Shown: positions 1-11,570 of the stretch, one piece after another | How positions within the stretch are numbered: position 1 is the stretch's first letter | Layout of the letters: each line of letters starts with the position of its first letter | Assembly: GCF_932526225.1 (NCBI RefSeq) | Contig: NC_064039.1 | Location: forward strand, 10,434,139 to 10,498,138 | Origin: Nematostella vectensis | Lineage: Eukaryota > Cnidaria > Anthozoa > Actiniaria > Edwardsiidae | DNA: 64,000 nucleotides | Direction: 5' to 3' | Program-made: the position numbers and the translations under genes | Notes under the pieces: model-generated | Databases searched by the model: none | What the model was told of the DNA's origin: nothing | What the model saw: the letters and a program-made list of their open reading frames with translations, nothing else

Positions 1-131
1 ACCACCTTTGATTAGCTTTGTTAGCTCCGCCTACAACGAAAGGCTTTATCCGCACCTACTATTATAATCATGATTATGGACAATTGTCAAATTTGTTTAG
101 CTATTAACAACCACAACTCTTTGTTTCGCAG

Positions 132-442
132 CTAATAGACCAATCAGTGCAAGGGATAACTCAAGACTTGCTGATCGACAAAGGAGCACTAGAGGAAAAC
201 ATATCCCTTTATCCATTCCACAACGCCGCAGAAGTGATAACAATTCCCAAACAAAAGGCTCCTTCAAAACTGAAGTGCGGATCGCGAAGCCTGGGCCTCG
301 AGCACGTGGCAAGGACCACGCCTTGTTGACGGGGATAGGGGATAAGGAATTGGCTATCGAGCGAGTGTCAAGGGTCGCATTTCCTTTAGCGTTTGCTTTG
401 TTCAATGCAGCTTATTGGGCGATTTATCTACCCGGGCACTAA
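132..442 (+). pseudogene. Last exon of Cys-loop receptor copy 1, frameshifted before TM4
   Basis: This is the final exon of a Cys-loop ligand-gated ion channel whose other exons lie left of the window. The 3' splice site ends at 131 and the exon begins LIDQSVQGITQDLLID, nearly identical to the last exon of copy 2 at 11244-11570. Copy 2 has 16 more bases just after the shared EE codons. The loss in copy 1 shifts the frame, which then stops at 327-329 (TGA). The DNA for TM4 (FPLAFALFN...YWAIYLPGH) is still present at about 372-442 but out of frame. If expressed, the product would lack TM4, which is normally needed for assembly of this family. It could still be a young allele or an assembly error, but the rest of the exon aligns cleanly. 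Confidence 0.85.
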
Positions 443-510
443 TGGAATTAACGTTCTATATTTATATATTTGTTTTAAGTCCCTTTTGACACGTCCGTAA
501 ACAATGTAAA

Positions 511-1556
511 TTATGTACTATTTAAAACACGATCTTCGAGTGTTTTGAATGGCATAACATACTCGGTCATATTCAATAGGCGCTTTGACTAATCGAGGTG
601 GAGAAACAAACGTATCTAGTTCATCAGGGAATTAAGTAGACAATGATTTTTTGTTGAAATGAAATCAATTTAGTCATTCTTCGGGCGCTATTGAATTCAC
701 AACAACATGCCTACGAAGTGGCAGTTTACACCGCCGAAATCCAAAGAGGAAAAAAAAGTTCTACAAAATAGACGTTTAAAGTATTTGCCGAATGGTGTAG
801 ACGATTAGTGAAATGGAAATGAACAAGAGGTATATAATATCACTAGTGACATATGCTTCATGTTCATTTGCTATTCATTGTTCTTCTATTTTACCCCACT
901 ATATCACTGGGGACGATTTCAATTCCCTCCCCAGACTTTAGAAATGTAGAGTGCATTATTGGGTATGAAAGCCTATACTTATACTATAACAAGGGTATGA
1001 TTTTTATTATTATTATTATTACCATTACCATTATTATGTACTATTTAAAACACGATCTTCGAGTGTTTTGAATGGCATAACATACTCGGTCATATTCAAT
1101 AGGCGCTTTGACTAATCGAGGTGGTGAAACAAACGTATCTAGTTCATCAGGGAATTAAGTAGACAATGATTTTTTGTTGAAATGAAATCAATTTAGTCAT
1201 TCTTCGGGCGCTATTGAATTCACAACAACATGCCTACGAAGTGGCAGTTTACACCGCCGAAATCCAAAGAGGAAAAAAAAGTTCTACAAAATAGACGTTT
1301 AAAGTATTTGCCGAATGGTGTAGACGATTAGTGAAATGCAAATGAACAAGAGGTATATAATATCACTAGTGACATATGCTTCATGTTCATTTGCTATTCA
1401 TTGTTCTTCTATTTTACCCCACTATATCACTGGGGACGATTTCAATTCCCTCCCCAGACTTTAGAAATGTAGAGTGCATTATTGGGTATGAAAGCCTATA
1501 CTTATACTATAACAAGGGTATGATTTTTATTAATATTATTATTACCATTACCATTA
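511..1556. repeat. Two tandem copies of a 523-bp unit
   Basis: The sequence from about 513 (ATGTACTATTTAAAACAC) recurs at 1036, an offset of 523 bp, with very few differences. Each unit ends in ATT/ATTACC microsatellite sequence; the second runs into the long hexamer array. A short open frame in each unit (from 853 and 1376) ends in a poly-isoleucine run and shows no family resemblance, so I do not call it a gene. The unit may be a local tandem duplication or the monomers of an unrecognised mobile element. It separates the end of receptor copy 1 from the retrotransposon. Confidence 0.85.
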
Positions 1557-1762
1557 CCATTACCATTACCATTACCATTACCATTACCATTACCATTACC
1601 ATTATCATTATCATTATCATTATCATTATCATTATCATTATCATTATCATTATCATTATCATTATCATTATCATTATCATTATCATTATCATTATCATTA
1701 TCATTATCATTATCATTATCATTATCATTATCATTATCATTATCATTATCATTATCATTATC

Positions 1763-1834
<72 letters not shown>

Positions 1835-1835
1835 T
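1530..1835. repeat. ATT / ATTACC / ATTATC microsatellite
   Basis: ATT triplets are followed by about ten ATTACC hexamers, then about thirty ATTATC hexamers (1600-1788), then pure ATT triplets to 1835. The order suggests point changes in an ATT repeat that were then amplified as hexamers. Its open frames on both strands are artefacts of the repeat. It directly abuts the 5' side of the retrotransposon sequence. Confidence 0.95.
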
Positions 1836-4800
1836 CAAGTCAACAGCAAAGCCGAAATGCTAATGAGTCGACTTCAGACACAGATTTGCATTTTACTTCC
1901 GCTTCAGTGCAATTTCCTGAAGAGCCACGATCTACAATAGCTAATCGATCTGCTATTGAAAATGCGTCAACCGACCAATCGCCTGGACGTCTGCTGGAAC
2001 AAAAAACACCAAGCTGCAAAATTACTCCAGATTTGCCGCTAATTGACGTGCGGCCTTCCGACATTAAGGCGAAGATGTGGGGGGATATCAGTTATCAACA
2101 CTTTTGCGAAGAAATCATTAAAATCTATGATGAGGTCGTTCATTTCCGTAGGAATATCTTTAATCTACCATCGGGCAAATCTGGCAAACAGTTCATTGGA
2201 GAATTAATATTCTGGCTCCAGCAATTTAACTCAGACCTAAATTAAATTGCTTTAAAAGCCTTTATGATACTCCCTTCGTTAATTCTACAAAAACCCTCCG
2301 CTACCTCTAAAAGCAAAGAACATAGTGCGGCAATAGAGCGGAGATTGGCTTTTTGGAAACAGGGTGACCTAAATATATTGATGAAGGAAATACGATTCAT
2401 CCAAAGTAGATTTGTGAACTCCAAAATAGACCGGTCTGTCGAAGATATTTCAAGAACTTTTGCAAAGTTAATCTTTCAAGGGAAACTTTCGGCAGCGATC
2501 AAAATGTTGGACAGGGAGAATTCATCGGGTTTACTGAAACTGTCTAATGACGTGTTAACCCAACAGAAGGAGAAACACCCACCCTCCGCTGAGATCGGAG
2601 AGGAGAGTCTCTTGCATGGTCCCACGGTTCTTGTTCCGCCAGGCATATTCGATCTAATAGATGAGCAGCGGATTTTTGACTCCGCCCTTAAAACAAAAGG
2701 CTCTGCGGGCCCCTCGGGCATGGATGCTCAACTGTACCGTCGAATCCTCTGTTCTAAGAATTTTCCTACAGAAGGAAAGACGCTGAGGGAAGAGATCGCT
2801 ATTATGACTAGAAATCTGTTGAAATTTAACTACCACCCATCTCTACTCGAAGCCTACACCGCCTGCAGGTTAATACCGCTGGACAAGAACCCGGGAGTCA
2901 GACCGATTGGAGTTGGAGAGGTGTTGCGCCGCATTATGGGTAAAACTGTCTCATCCACGTTTAAGGAGGAATTAACGGAAGCAGCTTGTACTCTGCAAGT
3001 ATGCGCAGGACATGGTGCAGAAGCAGCAATCCATGCGATGAGTCAGGTGTTTTATGAGGAAGAGTCGGATGGAGTCTTATTAATCGACGCAACAAATGCC
3101 TTCAATCAGATGAACAGGGCGGTGGCTATGCATAATCTAAGAATCTCGTGTAAAGAGATTGCTTTGTATGTTATCAACACCTACAGAAGCCCCGCTAGAC
3201 TGTTTATTAACGGCGGAGAGGAAATTCTTTCACAAGAGGGTACAACCCCAGGCGACCCGTTAGCAATGCCTTGATATGCAATCAACACAGTGCACATGAT
3301 CCAAAGCCTTAGGAAGAGGGTACAACCCAAGGCGACCCGTTAGCAATGCCTTGGTATGCAATCAACACAGAGCACATGATTCAAAGCCTTAGGAATTTGA
3401 TACCACAAGTCAAATAATTCTGGCTAGCAGATGATTCTGCAGGAGGGAGCATCGAATCACTTTATCAATGGTATAAGTGTTTATGCCAAGAAGGGAGTAA
3501 ATATGGATACATCGTAAATGGAGCCAAAAGCTGGTTAATTGTCAAGTCGGGCGAACTTACAGAGAAAGCAGAAAGGATATTCGGAAATGAAGTTAATATA
3601 ACGCTTGAGGGAAAACGTCATCCCGGTGCGGTGATTGGATCTAAAGAATTCAAAGATCAGTATTGTCAAGAGAAAGTGGACAAATGGCTAAAGGAAATGG
3701 AGTCCCTTACAGAAATCAGCAGGAGCCAACCTAATGCCGCTTTTGTTGCCTTTACAAAAGGATACAAATCCAAATTCACCTATTATCTACGCACCATCGA
3801 ATCATTTGAAGATTATGTAGACCCAATCGGGGACTTGATAAATGATTCTTTTCTTCCCACTTTGTTTGGAAGAGCAGAGCCACTCCCCGAAGAACTGAAA
3901 AAACTTGTCACCTTGTCTCCTGCGAAGGGGGGCATTGCAATACCAGATCTAAAACGTGAAGCCCCAGAACAGTTCAAAGCCTCTTCTGATATCATTGCGA
4001 TTCACGTTGATTCCATTGTTGCGCAGAGCTGAAGTATGCCTGCTAATGAGCAATTAGAAGAGACGAAAATGGATATTAATACCCAAAGGAGAGCTAGTGC
4101 AAAGTCGAGAAGAGACCGGATTGACGAATCGTTATCCCCTGACTTACTCCATGCGGTGCAGCAGACGAGAGACAATGGAGCAAGTTCATGGCTAAATGCT
4201 ACACCAATCGAAGAATATGGCTTGGCGTTGAATAAGCAGGAGTTAAGAGACTCTTTTTGTCTTCGATATAACTTGCCTCTTTCAAACCTCCCTAGCTTTT
4301 GTGCCTGCGGTGAACGCTTCACAGTCAGCCAATCATTATCCTGTAAGAAAGGAGGCTTTGTAGCTCAGAGGCATGACACCATCAGAGATCTCTTGACATC
4401 ACATAAGTAAAGTGTGCAAAAATGTAGAAACAGAGCCACTCTTGCAACCACTTGACAATGAAGTCTTTAACCTGCAATTCACTGTTACAAGCAAAGAAGC
4501 GAGGCTGGATATGAAAGCAGGAGGGTTCTGGACACCAGGAGTTACAGCATTCTTTGGTGTACGTGTAACGCTAACCAGAACAAACCCACAGAAACTATCT
4601 TCAGAGAACAAGAGAATGAGAAGAAGAGGAAATACAACCAGAGAATAATCAACGTAGAGATGGGAACTTTTACACCACTAGTTTTTGGCACAAATGGAGG
4701 CATGGGGGTAGATTGTAAGAACTTTCTAAAATCCCTTGCAGAAAAACTGTCTATTAAGAACGGCGAGGCTTATGCCAGTGTAATCTCATGGATACGTATC

Positions 4801-5137
4801 GAATTTTCTTTCGCAATTTTAAGAACAGTTCACAAATGTCACGTAAGAGGTTCAAGATTCCCGTTCAAATCACCCGATGTTTTAAATGATAATGATTTTA
4901 TATTGCCCTTAGCAGATGTTATGTAAGGCCCCCATATATGTATATATTTTTATTTTATTATTTTTTTATATATTTTTATTTAATTTTTTCTATTTTTCTC
5001 TTTCGCATAACTTTTTTTTAATATTTTGTTTTACTATTTTTAATTTTTTACTATTTTTAAATCTTATTGTTAGCAATTTTTATAAACAAATTTTTGTAAA
5101 TCTTATTTTAGATTATAATGTTATATAGTGAATTTTA
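1836..5137 (+). mobile_element. Decayed non-LTR retrotransposon with C-terminal restriction-like endonuclease
   Basis: Reading frames in series encode one reverse transcriptase polyprotein, now broken. An N-terminal region at 1836-2245 ends in a stop. The RT fingers and palm at 2264-3274 include GPSGMDA, VRPIGVGEVLRR, LIDATNAFN and GTTPGDPLAM. A local duplication of about 80 bp at 3234-3393 and an in-frame TAA just before the LADDS motif (about 3415) interrupt it. Thumb-like sequence follows at 3631-4032. A zinc-knuckle-like CACG...LSCKKGG segment (about 4300-4350) precedes an endonuclease motif (ARLDMKAGGFW...FFGVRV, 4500-4570) and a conserved tail (FTPLVFGTNGGMG, 4669). The expected Asp of FFDVRV-type motifs is Gly. 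The order RT, zinc motif, nuclease fits the restriction-like-endonuclease LINEs (R2/R4/Hero group); the clade is inferred. The element is inactive. Confidence 0.85.
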
Positions 5138-5260
<123 letters not shown>

Positions 5261-6466
5261 TGTGCACTAGCACACATAATATATTAAAAAAGATTATTGA
5301 TTATTATGATAATAATATGTATTACACCCGTTTTCGGTCACACGCGTAATTGGCGACTGGTTTTTGATGGACGTCAATCATGACTTTCAAACTGTTTCTT
5401 CTGCATCTGCCCAGCTTTAGACCGATCACAACCGAAAACAACATCATAGTGGATCGCCTTTCTAGCTACCGTTACTGCAAAATGCGCATCCTTGCTATCG
5501 TAACTGCAAAACTGCTTCCTTAATAAAAAAAACAGTTACGACCCGGAAACGAGCAGCAAAAGGTGTACGTGTCGCTGAAAACGGGTATAAACACCCATCC
5601 TAAATCCAATTATTATTGTCAGTAATCAAACTGGCATAGTGTGCCAAAGATCAAATATTCGGGTGAATACTTTTTTGCAAATATCCAAGGAATGTGATTC
5701 AGGTATAAAATGATAAACGAACTTAAGCAACTTTAACTAAGATGCTAATACTTGTGCTTAACTAAGATGCTAATGATTGTATAATATATGTGCAAATATA
5801 TTCTAATACATGTGTAGGTAAGAAAGTAAAGTACAATGATAAAACAGCAAGGGTGCGGAGGGTCGTCCTTAGAAGGTATTATATTAATTATATTATATTA
5901 ATTATATTATATTAATTATATTAATCAAGAGAAAAAGGGTTAAAAATGAAGAACTTTTACACTATTTTTTTCTGAGCAGATTTGACCGGGGAAAATTTGA
6001 GCAAAAATCCCTTAGATTTTCGAAGATTTCCTAGCATACAAGCCCAGGGAAAAAAGTGTAATTTAAGGTACAGTTTTGGAAAATTTACCCTTTTGGAATA
6101 CACACAAACAAGTATAAGACTTATTAAAAGGGGCTAATGAAATACCATGGTGCATAGATATTGTTCATAACTTTCACTCGGGACAGATGTCATATATGTC
6201 TTGAATAAAATATTATATCTATCCCTTATAATGCAAAAGTGACATGACACACGCAGTCGAAACTTCAATAAAACGTAAACAATCTAAACTGTTTGATATC
6301 ACTCCTCTATCCAATAAAACCAATTATAGTCCAAAACTCTTGACATTACGCCTCTCACCCAATCAGCTCGCCCCATTAGTAACACGTGACGATGTATTAA
6401 CGCATTGCCTGCTAGTTCTACCCTCTCGTCAGGTCACATTCAAGAGGATGATTGATGCTTGAAGAC

Positions 6467-9400
6467 ATGTTTCTGGGTGCTCTGCTAACAGTTCTTGTTA
6501 CAGTGAAGCTAGTCAGGTGAGAGCACTTATCATTATTGGTGCAAGCTATTACATCACAAACAACGTTTCCATGGAGTTTTTCTTAAAAATTAAAAGAAAT
6601 ATTTGGAAAGCTAGACACTGTCCTTGCGGCTGGAATTCTTAGCTACAAGAGCGCAGACACGTCTTCCTCATCTTGACCATAGGCAATGCATCCAAAATTG
6701 ATGGGAACAAAACTCTCCCAGCGAACCTGTGTCTTTAAAATGTCCTAACATGTTATCCTTATCTAGTATAGCGATGATATGGCCTTGCTTTTGGCGCCAT
6801 TGGGTTGTGCCATGACTATATAACAGAAAAGGAGGCATTTCGCAAAGTATACCTGATTCTGTTACCAGATTCTTTAACCAGATACCAAATACATCGCTAG
6901 TGAGCAACTGGTAACCTAGACAGTTTACCAAACGGGAAATTATTCCTATAATAGCTTTAATTATTATTTCTATCATTCCAGTTTCAATTTAAGGTCGAGA
7001 AAAGCACTTTAAATAACATTTCATGCTATATATACATGATCGAAAGCTTGAAAACTAGAGGTACTTCCTGAAGCATATTATACGTCGAAAGAGGTTACTT
7101 ATTTCTTAAGTGCTAATTTGGCATATTAATAATTCAATAATAAAATGCATTGAAATATGATGGTGAATAGAATTTGCATGAATAACTGCTTTAAGGAAAA
7201 TCCGAAATAACGTTATAGATTGCTCTATAGCGTATATATGCCTTGAATTTTCGGTTATAAAAGGGTGAGTAAGACACTATCAGCCAATTCATAGTTTGTT
7301 ATTTTAGTATGAAACAGCTTATTATATGGGATTTATTATAATGGAGTCTGATGCATCTTAAGTTGGTCGCTTAAATAATTCCCTAAATTTTTTAAAAATA
7401 AAAAAGGCTTGAAATTGAATTTGTCTAATCTCCAGAGGGTATATATTCTTGTTTTAGCTTGTTATTGAAATTTTAAGGAAAAAAAAAACATATACACTGT
7501 TTGACATCGAATTGCTAAAAAAATAAACTTTGCACGTTAAATAACAAAGCTGCACAATGACGTCCTTTCTAAGTATTAAATGTAAGCTCTGTCACAGTAG
7601 GACAGGGCAAAAACACTAATACCAATATAGACAAATATTATATTTTGCCGTTTTCGCGAGAACTTTATCTTTAATATCAATTAAAAGCACATCCATGATT
7701 AAGGGTTCACCATTGATCCTGTTTCGCACTTGAACAAGTAGTAACGAAACCCTTCATGAAACATTACGCATATATCCAACTGCGAAATTTGATTAAACTT
7801 GAGATAAGATACAGGTGTTTTCACGTATAAAGTTTAGGTAAGGCGGACAAATACATGCGACAGCATGCCGGTTTTTATTATTTAACAGGTTAAGTTGTCA
7901 AAACGCTTGTCTGGTGTTTCTTGTCATAGTGGCAGGTTGTTTGCTTTTCACCTTTCAAGAAAGAAGATTTTCTTCAGAAGGCATCGCTTGGAAAACCGTT
8001 TGAGTTATGTATTACATAAAGGTGGACAGTTAATGGTATATTCTGTACGTTACTAAGGAATGTTTCGATGGCGATACACGCACGCGCAAATGCTATGCAT
8101 CCAAGTCTATTCGACAAACTTTAACTATTCCGAAAGCCGCTTTTTCAATTTAATGAATTAAGAAAAATAACTGATATTTTATATTCGTTCTATTGCTTCT
8201 AATGTTAGTTCCCATACATTTAACGTCCATGGGTGGTACAGAAGAGTGCACAAGCTGATAGAGAACAAAAGAGGAATTTTGAAGGGCCTTTCATGGTAAT
8301 TGGCGTATCTCCCAGAAAAAAAAAAGGTTGTTTATGTCCCGCAAGAACTGGTAACCATGGAAAATTGATAAAATACGCCATGTTATAGTGAGCAGCGAAA
8401 AAAAAAATATTATAACAAAATTTTCTTGGCCTTTCCTGGCACAAGCAAGTTAAGCTCCAATCTTTTTTTTTTTTTTTCCAGTTGCCATGCCGGATATCGG
8501 CAAGATAACAAGACTATCGATGAAGTAGTGGAATATATTCAACACAACTACAACAAAGTGCGACGCCCTTCTACTCCAGGTCTGTATAGCGGCAAGACTA
8601 GCGGAAAGAGAATTGTCGAACCAATGCCTTATTTATTGTGTTTTTAGACGGAGGTCCGCTCCAAGTGGTGGTAGATCTGGTCATCATTAGCATGAGCAGC
8701 TTGGATGATAACAATATGGTATGACTCATGCAAACTCGTGCACGGCGGGCCCCTTATAAATCGAACTCAGATATAATATGCTATGATGATTAACGCGCAC
8801 TCGTGCACGGCAGACCCCTTATAAATCGAACTCAGATATAATATGCTATAATATGCACTCTTGTACGGTTGACCCTTGTAAATCGAACTTAAATAATTCG
8901 GATCCAAGGGACTATTTTAGATTTCATCTTAACTCTAACCATGAGTGACCAAGTTAACAAACGTTCCACTTTACTCCCTTTATCTCATTCGGTTAAGTGT
9001 ATTGTGAAATGCGGATAGTCTCGCCTTCTAATGGCACTAACTGTGTGGTCTTCATAGGAGTACACCATCTCATTCTATTTGCGCCAGACCTGGCACGACC
9101 CCCTCCTACGATACAACAAGTCCTCCCTCGTCAACGCCGCCTCGTACGCAACGCTTAATTACGCTCTTGTCGACAAGATCTGGAAACCGGACACCTATTT
9201 AGAGAACGTCAAAAAGATCGATGCCGGTTCAGATGACAAGTCGTTAGTTCACAAGGGGTTCAGAGTGTACCCTAATGGAAACGTTACTTTCAGCACAAGG
9301 TAAATAAACAAAACATTAACAGCATTCCTTCTTATCATTATCTTAGCCATTTTCACTTTTGCACGCTTAATATATTTCTAATCGAATAAAAAAATATAGC

Positions 9401-11570
9401 AACCGTTTTAACCTTACGCCTGTTTTTAATTCTCGCCACATACAATACTTCGTCTCCCAGTCAATGCCAACCTCAGCAACACTAATCTCTGAGCTACGTT
9501 GGCAGACAATCTCGCGCTGTGATTATGCTCTGTGCCAGTTTGACAATGGTCTTTCTTCATCATTTAGAATCAGCGCTACATTGTCCTGCAAGATGGAGTT
9601 CCGCAATTTCCCAATGGACCGGCAAAGCTGCCCCGTGACGATTTCAAGCTGTAAGTGGCATATCTCATTTTTCAGCTTTTGCAATCTGACTAATTTAGGC
9701 AAAACTCCTTTCCAAACGGCATACATGGGGTGTTACAAAAGAGGCAAGTTATGGGTATGTCGTCGTTATTAAAGATGGGCCATTTCTGAATCCACGATTG
9801 TCAATGATGCACAACTTTCTTGCCTTTTGAGCAGATTTCTTCCCAGAAGATGAAATTTACTACATCTGGGGTGATCTGAGAATATACAAAGGAGAGTTGG
9901 CTCAATTTGATGTTCTTGGGCTAAAGAAGGATGTCGATAAACTTAACTTCTCCTCAGGTGAGGAGAACTTAGTCAATCTCACTGAAGTCAAGGAACGTTT
10001 ATCCGTGCGCACGCAACGTTCTGCGTGTCTCATATTTCAGTTGCGTCGGGGACTAAGGGATAAAAAAGGTATCAATAGCGAAGAGGACAACAGATTGGCA
10101 AGGGGTGCGAGAAAACATAACCTGTAGCGTCTGAATTAAATCTTTTTTCTGTTAAAAAGCCTTTCATGTGTCTTTTCGAACGTGGTCTTAACCGAATCCT
10201 TTTTAGCAGGCGTCTTCAGCGCAGTCCGGGCCAGTATTGAGTTCCGGCGGCGCATCCAAAACTTCCTGCTCTGCTTCTATGTACCAACCATCCTGACCGT
10301 GATGCTCTCATGGGTCTCCTTCTTCATCAGCCCCAACTCGGCACCAGCTCGCTGTGCTCTCGGTATTATCACCGTGCTGGCAGTAGGCGGATTCCTCACT
10401 GGACAACAACGATCTTCTCCAGTAGGTAAGATATCCTTATAAATCTTTACATCTGCTCAGTTAATACTCGATACCATACCATTCAATACTCGATACCAAT
10501 TTTAAATAAATCATACCCAATTGGCGTTAGACCAGCCCATGAACTCCTCAATATTTTACGAGGCTTTACACCGGCCCAGTGTACATAATAATAATGTGGC
10601 AGCAGTTAACTCATATTGGCTGCCAATTTGATGGCATCAAATTTCGTTACGCCGGCCAACTAAGCCAGCAGTATGAATACTACAGTGGTGGTGTGTGTAA
10701 GTTAGTCACCTTCAAATCGCGTTACACCGCCCTAATAAGCCCGCGATATCAGTACTGCAGTGGTCGTGTGTGTAAGTCACCGTCAAATGGCGTTACACCG
10801 GAGCACTCTATTCGAATGCAGCAGTTGCAACGGCATGCCGGGATTGAATTTTGCGAGTTTTTCAATTAGTCAATTTCGAGCCTCTTATTATTAAAACATC
10901 TTTTGTGTGTCTAGTTTCGTATGTGACATCGGCTGACCTGTACATTCTGGTGTGCTACGTGTTCGTGTTCTGTGCCCTTCTCGAGTACGCCGTGGTTCAC
11001 TACTTCTTCGTCTACGAAAAGCAAATCTATCAATACCAGCTTCAACAACAATCAGTGAGTCAAATAAATGTTGTTGCTTTTAATTACTCAAACTTAGTAG
11101 AAACCACCTTCGCCTAGCCTTTGATGTTAAAGTCTTGTTAGTTCCGCCTGCAACGAAGGGCTTTATCCGCGCCGACACTCGTTATTATGCTTGAACAATT
11201 GTCAAATTTGCTTGACTGTTAACCATAAAACTTTGTTTCGCAGCTAATAAACCAATCAATGCAAGGGATAACTCAAGACTTGCTGATCGACGAAGGAGAA
11301 CTAGAGGAAACCAACGAACCACAGAATGGTATCCCTTTATCTACTCAACAACGCCGCAGAAGTGATAGCAATTCCCAAACAAAAGGCTCCTTCAAAACTG
11401 AAGTGCGGATCGCGAAGCCTGGGCCTGGAGCACGTGGCAAGGACCACGCCTTGTTGACGGGGATAGGGGATAAGGAATTGGCTATCGAGCGAGTGTCACG
11501 AGTCGCATTTCCTTTAGCGTTTGCTTTGTTTAATGTGGTGTATTGGGCGATTTATTTACCAGGCCACTAA
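6467..11570 (+). CDS. Cys-loop ligand-gated ion channel subunit, GABA-A/glycine receptor-like (copy 2, complete)
   Basis: A nine-exon plasma-membrane receptor subunit of 449 codons, all joints in phase. Exons: 6467-6516, 8482-8579, 8648-8718, 9058-9299, 9568-9650, 9835-9957, 10210-10425, 10915-11054, 11244-11570. Residues 1-16 (MFLGALLTVLVTVKLV) are the signal peptide; an AG|T joint gives SCHAGYRQDN. The ligand domain has YTISFYLRQTWHDP, DKIWKPDTYL and the signature loop C161 to C175 with 13 residues between. TM1 is about 237-263, TM2 follows Pro268-Ala269-Arg270, TM3 is about 300-325 and TM4 about 428-447. The PAR triplet before TM2 is typical of anion-selective GABA and glycine channels, so chloride conductance is inferred. 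TM2 has Leu at 9' but Ile at 6' and Gly-Gly at 12'-13', unlike common subunits. The second loop-C disulphide of glycine receptors is absent. The ligand is not predictable. Neighbouring copies 1 and 3 are broken. Confidence 0.93.
8725..8890. repeat. Degenerate ~60-bp tandem repeat in receptor intron
   Basis: Two to three copies of a unit containing CACTCGTGCACGGC and CCCCTTATAAATCGAACTC follow the third exon of receptor copy 2. The same array in copy 3 (14975-15210) has about four units, so the repeat predates the duplication and changed in number after it. Confidence 0.8.

Noticed and set aside
1376-1840. N-terminal half of a 289-codon frame with poly-isoleucine
   Set aside because: It is translated microsatellite; only the part after 1836 belongs to the retrotransposon.
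6668-6976. Minus-strand frame of 102 codons (NCLGYQLLTSDVFGIWLKNLV...)
   Set aside because: It lies in the receptor copy 2 first intron, is deleted in unit B, and I recognise no family. It may be an old transposon piece.
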